Below are positions 25,524 to 34,700 of a DNA stretch of 43,848 nucleotides, piece after piece (within the stretch, counting starts at the first letter, position 1; each line of letters opens with the position of its first letter). Origin of the DNA: Eubacterium sp. (GTDB lineage: Bacteria > Bacillota > Clostridia > Lachnospirales > Lachnospiraceae). The DNA lies in NCBI GenBank assembly GCA_016280325.1, contig JAEEGM010000125.1:1-43848 (forward strand). The letters run 5' to 3'. Made by a program: the position numbers and the translations under genes. Below the pieces are notes generated by a model. That model saw nothing but the letters and a program-made list of their open reading frames with translations, did not search any database and was not told the origin of the DNA.

Positions 25524-25829
25524 TCACTCATCCTCCCATGTGATTGCCTGGAAAGGACATACTTTTAAGCAAATGCCACATCCTTTGCAGTGATCATAGT
25601 CAAAGTCCGTACGTTTACCACCCTCCACCGGGATGGACGCATCCGGACAATACGGCGTGCACATCAGGCACTGCTTGCATTTTTCCGGATCCCAGATCGG
25701 CGTACGCGAACGCCACTCACCGGTCTTGGTCAGTTCCGACGTTCCCGGCTCGTAGATCTCACAACCGGTCGTCATGTCCTGCCACGCGATATCCTCATGG
25801 ATGTCCGCTGCTTTGATGGTATTGCTCAT
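25524..25829 (-). CDS. porD: 2-oxoacid:ferredoxin oxidoreductase, delta (ferredoxin-like) subunit
   Basis: 101 residues with two 4Fe-4S binding motifs, CKQCLMCTPYCPD and CKGCGICLKVCPF, the electron-transfer subunit of the Por complex. The start overlaps the porC stop (ATGA), so translation is coupled. The gap to porA is 131 bp and contains the structured element. The N-terminal leader (about 45 residues before the first cluster) is normal for the family. Confidence 0.95.
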   Translation of the reverse strand: MSNTIKAADIHEDIAWQDMTTGCEIYEPGTSELTKTGEWRSRTPIWDPEKCKQCLMCTPYCPDASIPVEGGKRTDFDYDHCKGCGICLKVCPFQAITWEDE

Positions 25830-26416
25830 GACGCGCTCGCCTCCTTTACTTCATTCATCGATCGACGCAGGCACTTTAAGTTGCCCTCGATCACCTGTGG
25901 CTTCTTCGCGAATTTGTGCGAATACGAAGCCTCCATATCTTTCAAAAATGAGTCCTTCTCGACACATTTGCTGACCTCGACCACCGCTGCCAGCATCGGT
26001 GTATTCGGGAAATACCGTCCCAGACAATCGATCGAGATGGTGCGCGCATCAATCGTGCACACGCGTCCCGTGTAGCCCTTCAACTCCGGACGGATCTCCT
26101 CCGGGGTGCGCGCCGTGTTGACGATGATCGCACCGTCGGGATTCAGCCCCGCCGTCACATCCACGCTCTCCAGGAGAGTCTCATCCACGACTACCACATA
26201 ATCCGGATCGTAGATATTCGAATGGATGTTGCAGCGCTCCTTCGAAATACGGTTGTATGCCGTGATCGGCGCCCCGCTTCGCTCCGGACCATACTCCGGA
26301 AAAGACTGCACATACTGTCCTGCCGAAAATGCCGCATCCGCCAGAAGCTGCGATGCCGTCTTGGCTCCCTGTCCGCCCCGGCCATGCCAGCGGATTTCTA
26401 TCATGTCATCATTCAT
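25826..26416 (-). CDS. porC: 2-oxoacid:ferredoxin oxidoreductase, gamma subunit
   Basis: 196 residues of the gamma subunit. IEIRWHGRGGQGAKTASQLLADAAFSAGQYVQSFPEYGPERSGAPITAYNRIS is the characteristic opening, followed by DPDYVVVVDETLLESVDVTAGLNPDGAIIVNT. ATG 26416 is chosen over the in-frame TTG at 26422 because GAGG lies 8-10 bp upstream. It is the first gene of the porCDAB operon. A near-consensus promoter lies 42 bp upstream, so the operon should be strongly expressed. Confidence 0.94.
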   Translation of the reverse strand: MNDDMIEIRWHGRGGQGAKTASQLLADAAFSAGQYVQSFPEYGPERSGAPITAYNRISKERCNIHSNIYDPDYVVVVDETLLESVDVTAGLNPDGAIIVNTARTPEEIRPELKGYTGRVCTIDARTISIDCLGRYFPNTPMLAAVVEVSKCVEKDSFLKDMEASYSHKFAKKPQVIEGNLKCLRRSMNEVKEASAS

Positions 26417-26457
26417 AGTCAAAACCTCACTATACTCTATAAAAATGTTCGCGAGTT

Positions 26458-26486
26458 ATTATATCCTATTATATGGAAAAATGCAA
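26458..26486 (-). promoter_or_regulatory. por operon promoter
   Basis: TTGCAT (26486-26481) and TATAAT (26463-26458) are 17 bp apart on the minus strand, next to the chemoreceptor terminator. Confidence 0.88.
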
Positions 26487-26489
26487 TAG

Positions 26490-26526
26490 AAAAAAACGGC
26501 ACCCGGAAAATCTGTCCGGATGCCGT
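26490..26526 (-). terminator. Chemoreceptor gene terminator
   Basis: ACGGCACCCGG pairs with CCGGATGCCGT (one mismatch) around a 9-nt loop. Seven T (26496-26490) follow on the minus strand, 15 bp after the chemoreceptor stop. Confidence 0.88.
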
Positions 26527-26540
26527 AACTATGTACTCTC

Positions 26541-28622
26541 TTATACCTCGAACCGGTTGATGATCTCGCCCAGCTCTTCCATCGTCTCCTCGTTCGTCTG
26601 AAGACGTCCGTAACCGTCGACGGTGGAGCTCGTCACGCGGACAGATTTTTCTGCTACGGTATGAACCGCTTCTTCCGAACGCTGGATCATGCCGCTGATG
26701 TTCTCAACCGCATCGGAGATATCGGTGATGCTTGCCGTCATCTGCGAGGTTGCCTCGCCGATATTGCCCATCATATCGATAAATGTCTGCGCGTCGTTCT
26801 CGTAATCCTTGCCGACACGCTCGAAGGACTCATAATCCTTCAGCACGGTCTCACCGAGGAACTTCGTCGTGGTCTCAACACACTTACGAAGATTATTTAC
26901 TGCCGCATTGACCTGATCGACGATCTCATCGATGTGACGAACCGTCTCGGAGGTCTGTGCTGCCAGTCCGCCGATCTCGGAAGCTACGACCGCGAATCCC
27001 TTACCTGCCTCACCGGCTCTCGCTGCCTCAATGGATGCGTTCAATGCCAGGAGGTTCGTCTGACCGGAGATCGATTGGATGTTATCCGTCAGCTCGTTGA
27101 TGCGTTCTACAGCCTTAGACTGCTCAGTAGCCTCGGCCGCATCCGCCATGATCGTCTCATACATATCACGAAGTTTGCCCATCGATGTCTCTGCGAAGGA
27201 CTCGAGTTCCTTGGCCTTCACAGCCAGGTCGTCGGCTGCTCCGCGTCCCTCATCGATCAACTCGTAGATCTGCTCGGAGTTACCCTTGGCGTCAACCACC
27301 TGACCGGTGATACGTCCGGCATCCTCTGCTGTCTCAGCAAAGCTTTCGGACAGTTCCTCGAGTACCGCCGAGTTGTCCTCGGACATCGTATTGTTATCCT
27401 TCATAATGCTATCCAGTTCCAGTGTACTGTCCGTAACCGTCGTCTGGATTGCCTGCATATTTCCAACCATATCCGCCAGCGCGACACGCATCTCGCTGAT
27501 CGACTTCGCCATCTTGCCAAGCTCATCGTGATGACGTGCCAACTTATCGATCGACTCATCTTCCTTCAGACGAAGATTTGCCGTGTCGTCGATCACGCCG
27601 GTCAGTGTCCGAAGTGGCTTAGTGATCGTCATCGAAAGCAGGAAGCCGATGATGGCTACCACTACCAGCACACCCGCGCCGACAAGAAGGATCGTCAGAC
27701 GCAACTGACTTGCGTTTCTATTGATATCATCTCTGGTGGCGATAACGCCGAAGAACATGCCGTTTACAAGATCCTTGTAGCAGGTTTCCTTATCCCCTTC
27801 CGAATCGGAGAAGCTCATAACTTCCATCGCGCCCGAACCGGAACGGATTGCTGCTGCTACATCTGCCATACCTTCCTTGGTCGCAAAGTCTGCGCCGGAA
27901 TCCAGTACACTGTCCGCAAGCACATTTCCTGCAGAGTTCAGAAGGTATCCCTTGCCGGACTCATACAGATTTACGGAATCCACGATATCAGTCAGAAGCG
28001 AGAAGTCAATATCCATACCAACGATACCGATGGACTCGCCACCCTCATCGTAAAGCGGCACGACGTAGGAAATCATATATACATTGATATTCGCGTTCAG
28101 ATACGGATCCATCCAGATCGGAGCCTTGTTCTGAACCGGGATGTAGTACCAGCCCACGTGCTCAAGATCACTCGGATCATACTGCGAGAAATCGGTCGGT
28201 GTGACACTCTCGAAGTCTTCCTTGGTCGAGTTTCTCGTTAAGAACAATCCCGAGGTCGGATTCGAATAATCCGGATTGTAACGAACATAAGCACAGATCG
28301 CTCCATCCGTATTCTTGGCGAATGTCATCGTCTCGCTCTCGATTTCTTTCGTCAGCTGGTCAGCATAGGCTTTTCCGGCTTTAAACTTGGTTACATCCAA
28401 TTTCGACATAACCTGCTCAGCCAGCGTATCCACACTCTGCTGAATCTTCAGCACCAACGTGTCGGCCTGCTCAGACTGCTGCGCACAGGCGGCGCGCATC
28501 TTCTCCTCCGCATCCTCTCTGGCTACATTACCGGAGTTGATGATACTGATTAGCCCGACGGTACCAACGGATAATATGGCACAGATAACGATAGCTGCGA
28601 TAATTTTTATACGTATTGACAT
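26541..28622 (-). CDS. Methyl-accepting chemotaxis protein (dCache type)
   Basis: 693 residues. A first membrane helix (about 5-27) is followed by a periplasm-facing dCache-like domain (about 35-290, with [52 protein letters not shown] and GMDIDFSLL). A second helix (about 300-322), HAMP and a long methylation/signalling coiled coil follow. The hairpin tip is [38 protein letters not shown]. There is no C-terminal CheR-binding pentapeptide. GGAGGAG precedes ATG 28622. WYYIPV and YM.SYV lines in dCache are typical of amino-acid or small-acid sensors, but the ligand is unknown. It is monocistronic. Confidence 0.96.
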   Translation of the reverse strand: MSIRIKIIAAIVICAILSVGTVGLISIINSGNVAREDAEEKMRAACAQQSEQADTLVLKIQQSVDTLAEQVMSKLDVTKFKAGKAYADQLTKEIESETMTFAKNTDGAICAYVRYNPDYSNPTSGLFLTRNSTKEDFESVTPTDFSQYDPSDLEHVGWYYIPVQNKAPIWMDPYLNANINVYMISYVVPLYDEGGESIGIVGMDIDFSLLTDIVDSVNLYESGKGYLLNSAGNVLADSVLDSGADFATKEGMADVAAAIRSGSGAMEVMSFSDSEGDKETCYKDLVNGMFFGVIATRDDINRNASQLRLTILLVGAGVLVVVAIIGFLLSMTITKPLRTLTGVIDDTANLRLKEDESIDKLARHHDELGKMAKSISEMRVALADMVGNMQAIQTTVTDSTLELDSIMKDNNTMSEDNSAVLEELSESFAETAEDAGRITGQVVDAKGNSEQIYELIDEGRGAADDLAVKAKELESFAETSMGKLRDMYETIMADAAEATEQSKAVERINELTDNIQSISGQTNLLALNASIEAARAGEAGKGFAVVASEIGGLAAQTSETVRHIDEIVDQVNAAVNNLRKCVETTTKFLGETVLKDYESFERVGKDYENDAQTFIDMMGNIGEATSQMTASITDISDAVENISGMIQRSEEAVHTVAEKSVRVTSSTVDGYGRLQTNEETMEELGEIINRFEV

Positions 28623-28659
28623 CTTCGTCTCCTCCTATTATGACAAATATCCACAGTCC

Positions 28660-28688
28660 ATTATAAACTTTTGGGCGGAATTCGTCAA
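28660..28688 (-). promoter_or_regulatory. Chemoreceptor gene promoter
   Basis: TTGACG (28688-28683) and TATAAT (28665-28660) are 17 bp apart on the minus strand. It is close to the housekeeping consensus, with no flagellar (sigma-28) motif. Confidence 0.88.
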
Positions 28689-28691
28689 CAG

Positions 28692-28735
28692 AAAAATGAG
28701 CGAGAAGAAACCGCCGGGGATACCGACGGCTCTTC
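28692..28735 (-). terminator. Terminator after the giant surface protein gene
   Basis: GAAGA (28704) pairs with TCTTC (28735), with CCG/CGG pairs inside and a few mismatches. Five T (28696-28692) follow on the minus strand after a short gap. Confidence 0.55.
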
Positions 28736-28748
28736 CTGGATTGGTATG

Positions 28749-31700
28749 TTATCGGACTGTGACCCTAATCTTCTTAGCATAGCCGTTCTTGGCGTAAATG
28801 TAAATGATACATGTTCCCTTCTTCTTTGCCTTGATCTTTCCGTTCTTCGTCACCGTCGCAATCTTCTTGTTGGACGATGCATAACGGAACTTCGGTGCAT
28901 GCTTATCGGACAGGCTCTTCCGCTTCTTGTTTACCACTTTGACTTTCGGCTTCAGCCGGTAGGTCTTTTTCTTCTTCAGCTTGATCTTGGTCTTCTTTAC
29001 TATGATCTTCTTCGGATTGGAATACTTGGTATTCTTCCGCCCGACGATATGCGCCGTGATCGACTTCGCCAGCTTGTGCTTGACACCGTTTTTCACCTTG
29101 TACGCGATGACATACAACTTATAGTTCTTCTTGAGGTTCAGCTTTTTGCCGTGAAGCTTTTTAATCTTAACTGTGGTCACCTTGCTCTTCTTCACGACCT
29201 TGGTCGCCTTCTTGCCAAACTTCATTCCGCAATAGGTTGCATATACTTCATATCGGTTAGCTCCCGGAACACCTCCGATCTGAACGGTAATCTTCTTGCC
29301 GGGCTGAGATACCTTCAAGCCGGAATTCAGCGAGAGTTCATTGCTGTAAGCCGTGCGTCCGTTTTTCGTAACATCGTCCGTTTCCGGCGTCTTCGTCGGC
29401 TCCGGTGATACCGTCGGCTCTGTTGTCGGGTCTGTTGTCGGTGCTGCCGTCGGCGTTGCTGTCGGTGTAGCTGTCGAAGCGGCAATTCCCGTTCCGCCTG
29501 CATTTGCCGTTGCAATCGCATATGTGGAATACCCACTGGCGAAGAGATGAATCCATCCACCGATCTTGTCAACGAAGAAGGTGCCATCTACAAAGTTTCC
29601 TACCGGCTTTGTGGTACATTCATCCAGCTTCTGCTTCTGGCCATCATGGTAGCGGAACATCAGAACCTTCTTTGTCTTGGCTTCCTCATACGGTATTGCG
29701 ATCTCAAGAACTTTGCTATTGGTGCATCCGATGTTTGTCTTCTCGGTATTTGTTGTTTCCCCGTTTGCATTCAACGTCTTGACCGTCTTGAAGAGGCTAA
29801 TGTCGAGAAGCATATCGATCTGCATTCCCTCACCGGATGCAAGATTTCTAAGCTCAGCTGCCCCTTCTGCCGCATCACCGTTCGCTGTCACGTTTTCTAC
29901 TTCCAGCGCAACCTCGACATCCTGTGCCCCGGCCGCAGCCTGATCCTTATCCTCTTTTGTAAGGATATCATTCAGACCATCCACGGCTGCATTCGGTGTG
30001 TCGCCTCCCTGAATATCGATCCTGGTTGCCAGTTTCCCGTTGGGGATCTTGAATGCCGTTGTAACCGCCTTCTGAGTTATTACCGAAACCATATGTGTCG
30101 CGGTATAAGTGTTATCGTTCGTACGAACAACAACGTTATAGCTTCCGTACGGAAGATCGGTGATCACTACCTCTTTTCTCAGGTTAGCAAGCACGGTAAC
30201 AGTCTGATCCATTCCGTCAAGTTTTGTGTTACCGTTTTCAATGGAAACGGTTACCTCTTTCCCTGCACCGTTATCGTTTTCGATCGTGACATCAATGGTT
30301 CCCTTGCCATCTTCCGGCATCGGTTCCGCCGGCTCATAGTTGATCCCGATCTCCGTATACTCCGATGACTCAAAGTTAGTATTTCTTTCCCAGCGAATGT
30401 AGTAAGTGTACTTGGAATCGATATCCACCGGTCCCTCGTTATATTTAATAATCTTTCTCACTTCATCGCCCGGTGTGCCCTCCGGTGCTCCCGGATAAAC
30501 ACGCAGGATTTCATAGTGCGTATTCGGTTGCGGATCTCCGGACTCATTGACTTCCTGGCTGATCTTGATCTGACCGTTTTCAATCTCATAGCCCGTTCCC
30601 GCTTCAGGTGCTCCCTGTGACGCCTTAACGATATCCGCTGCCTTAACAACACCTCCGGCTGTCGATGCGGTACCTGTCGTCAGTTCGTAGTTTGCCGGAT
30701 GCTTTCCGTCTGCGTCAAAAAGCTCCATATTTGTAATCGTTACATTTTTACCTTTACCCGGAGTAGCATTTTCAAAATTCGCATTTCCGATGATCTTGAA
30801 TTCTTCACCTTCCGGAACATCCCCTTGCGCAAACTTTACGCTGCCTTCTATGATCGTCGTTCCTGTGGTTCCGTCATACGTTTTGTTGTAAACGCTTATC
30901 TCGGAAGGCATAACCTTCTTCTTGCTCATGGTGACCATGATCGACTCACCGCCGTCACCCGTGATGCCACCGGTCAAAGCGTAGTTCGTCTTGCTGGTAC
31001 CTGTAAGCAACGTGTTGAGATCTTCCGAATCCTCCTCACCGCGGATACGGATACGGAGTGGCTTTGCGATGATGTTTCCTTCTTCGTCAGTCTCAATTTC
31101 AGCGCTATCGATATAGCCTTCGATCTTGGTGCTATCATACGAAAGTCTGCTGTTATTATTGTCCACTGTTGCTCTGCCATCGAGCGAGGCACCGGAATAG
31201 TTCAAGGTTACGTCAGTCGTTCCATCGTAACTCTTCGATGCGGTAACTCCCTTGAGGGTTACCAGACGAGGAAGGATCGTATAGGTCTTGGTAACAACCC
31301 CTACGTAATCTCCCTTTCCGGCTACAGAGACCGTAACCTCGCCGGCACGGACGGTGTCGCCGCCTGCTCCGGTACTCTCATTGTCATTGCTGTAGGATAC
31401 CGTGTAGTCCGTATCCTTTGTCAGCAGTCTGTCATCACCGACACGATGTCCGTCTGTATCCTCCACACCCGGATCGCCTTCGGCATATACGCCGTAGTAT
31501 ACCTTGATCTCCGGTGTGTGTGCGGCACCGTCATAACCAAACACGGTTTGATCAAAAATGACGGTTACGCCCTTTCCGTTTTTATCCAGTTCATTGAGAG
31601 AAATCTTCTCCCATACCGGCTTGGCTGTCTTCGTCTCCTTGATGCTGATCTCACCGCCGGAGGCATAGATCTTGTCATCGATCGCCCATCCTGCAAATCT

Positions 31701-34700
31701 CTCAACACCCTTACGGATCGAGCAGGCTGCAAGATTGGCCTTGCCGCCGGAGAGGCAGTAGGTCGGCATCGGTTCCTTACCGGTTTCTCCCGAGCCCTCA
31801 TTTTTCTGATAATTGATTGAGAAGTAAGCGAGTGTCACGGTGCCGTCCGCTGCAAATTCCTTCCTGGCAACCTCGCCGGACACGATCAGATCTCTCGCTG
31901 CTTCCGATGCCGAAGCATAGGTGTAGTTTCCTACGGAATTGCGGATCATCAGATCCGTGCCAAAGTACGGATTTCCGATCACGTCGGATTCCGCGCCATT
32001 CAGTGTTACTTTCACGGATGCGACATAGTAGGAGGCCTTCACCTCTCTCGTGCTGTCAAACTTCACACCCGTCGCTCCGGTAAGAGTTCCGTCCGCATAG
32101 ACGTCATACACGGTACTCGGATCTGCCAGCTTGGTATAGACGAAGGTATTGCTCGGTCCGTCTCCGACCTTCTGGGTGACCAGCTGGTTGCCTTCTCTGT
32201 CCTTCAGGATCACGTTTCGTGCCGTGGACGGCTCCAGCTTGATCGTCAGCGTGTGATACGCAACCGTCGTATTCTGTCCGTACGCTGTTTTCTTGTTAAC
32301 GTCGCTTCCGTCGACACGGATTGCGAAGTCTCCCTTGTCATCCGAAACCAGACGGTAAGGGGATTCGTATACATAAATCTTGTTCGTATCGTCCTCGCTG
32401 ACACGAGTCAGTACCGGCCCGCTCGCAAGTGTCACATCCGACGGCTTGTAGCCCGTAACCGTAACCTTGATGTTTTCAAATTCTGCTGTTGCCGAGGCGT
32501 TCAGGTTCTCATCGGAAGCGGTCATCTCGGCGATGGTTTCCGCTCCGGCCTTTACCGTTACGTTTGTTGATGTCGTCGAGTATACATATACACCGTTCAG
32601 GCCGCGAACCTTTTCACCACCAAAGAGAAGCTCGCCCACATCACGCGGCTCACCATCAACAGTTGTCGTGACTGTATAGGTTTTCAATTTTGTAGCCGTA
32701 TAATTTGCGGTGTCCTCTGCATAGAGTCCCTCCTTGGCCGCTACAACTGCCGTGAAAGTCAGGTTGCCTGCCATCGTAGAGCTGATCGGCAACACCGCTC
32801 CGGACGGATATATTTTTCCTTCGTTTGATGCAAGCGGGTTGCCCGAAACACCGCCAAGCTCTACGCCATAGGTCGTCAATCTCCATCCGCGGAATATCTT
32901 GTCGCTGCTTGCCGGGGTGTAGGTCGGAAGAATAAAGGATTCTTCCCTTCCGAAGATGTATGATGTTTTACTTGGTGTCCCATAGGTATCACTGCTATTT
33001 GCTTTCTCATATATGATAGTAAAGCTGCCTGCGGTCCCGCTTGTTCCGTCAGAGCCGTTAAGCTTTGCGGTAGACGCAACCGTATATGAACCGTCAGAGC
33101 CTTTATACCCGTTGGTTCCACCGGCTCCACCCTGACCACCGGTCTTCAGTTCTGCCGCTCCACCATTTTTATATGGTCCGGAATAGGTAGTCCCACTATT
33201 ATGCCCGGACACGCCTCCATTCTTTCCGTTTCCGCCCGACGACATTTCGTCAGCTGAAACGCTCATTGATCCTGCCGGATTTGCATTGCCCGGTTCCACC
33301 TTGGCGAACGCTCCCTGACCACCGGCACCGCCGCCGGCTCCACCGGCACCGCCGCCACCGATATTCGAAGCCGCTCCGCCTCCGATTCCATAGCCTCCGA
33401 TTCCGCCCGGACCTGCACAATAAAAGTTTGCCCAATAGGTTGTCTCTGTTGTCCGGCAGGCAAAATTCGCCATACCGGAGTTGTACGTGTCCGAGTTGCT
33501 TAAATAGAAATTACATACAGATGTACCCTTGGTCGCTGCACTTCCGTTTGATCCGGCAGCACCACCTGTAGCAGTTACCGACATACTTCCGCAGATATAT
33601 ACGGATCCCGATGCCGAACCATTCGTTCCGTCTCCGCCATTGCCTCCGGCTGAACCATTCACACGATCACTATCCCTACGTGACGTAGTGGCCGCACAGG
33701 TACCGCCAGCTCCACCGTTTCCACCCGTACCACCGATTCCTGCTCCGGCTCCGCCACCGCCGGCTCCGCCGGCTCCACCGGTTCCGGCACGATAAAAGCC
33801 ATCTCTGCAACCGTTAGAATCATAACCATAGAATAACGCATCTTTTTTGTTCTGACCACCGTTTTGACCGTTCTCTGCCGCACCGCCTGTCGCCACTAAA
33901 GAACCCTCGCCAAGAAGATACAGGGTTGCGCCGGAAGGTACCTTGATGCCGGCACCCGCGCCAGTCGTTCCGCCGGCATCTCCACCCTTGACCGTCAGTG
34001 TGACGTCACTCGGGATATACAGATACACAGGATTACCGGTTGCTACATTGAGTGCACTCTGGCCGGCTGTAGTGGATGTAATCACCGTGCTCGCTCTGAG
34101 ATAGTAAAAACATCCTGCCGAAAGCGTCGAACCGGCGGTAACCGGCAAAGCACTCACGCCCGCACCATATTGAGTCGGTGCCGATGAAGAACCACTGTCG
34201 AGGTTTCCATTTTTATCCAGCACCGTAACCGTTATCGTACCATCATTATTCGTACTGCCTGTCCTCGTCGGTGTGATGATAATATGGTTCCGTACGCAAT
34301 CCTGCGCCTCTGCCATACTGACAAGCGGGCTGAATTCGAGAACCTTTGATGCCTCATCGTAGGTTGCGCCGGCCGGAAGATCCTTTGCTTCTATTTTTTC
34401 AATATTGGTTCCGCCGAAGATCACATAGCGGATCGACTCATCGCTCTGATCAAAGCCGCTGATCACAAGGTTTCCGAGACGATATGCCACATCCGAACCG
34501 GCGGTATTAACCGTACCGTCCGCGTTGGTGCGAACGATGCCGTTGATCTTGACCGTCGGCGGAAGGTAATGCGGATACAACGTCACATCACGGGTGATCG
34601 CCGCCGTAAAATCAAATGCCGTATACGGATCGGTCGTAGGCTTGTTGTTTCCGTCCGTCCACGGTGTCTCCGACCAGCCGTCAAAGGTGTAGCCGGACAG

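Noticed and set aside
28636-28648. Single TTTGTCATAATA before the chemoreceptor gene
   Set aside because: There is only one heptamer. It lies downstream of a full -35/-10 promoter, next to the ribosome-binding site, so it does not fit the SARP-type arrangement.
32990-33900. Gly-rich repeats in the giant gene as a possible CRISPR or satellite array
   Set aside because: The repeats are codon-level, in frame and irregular. There are no constant repeats separated by spacers.
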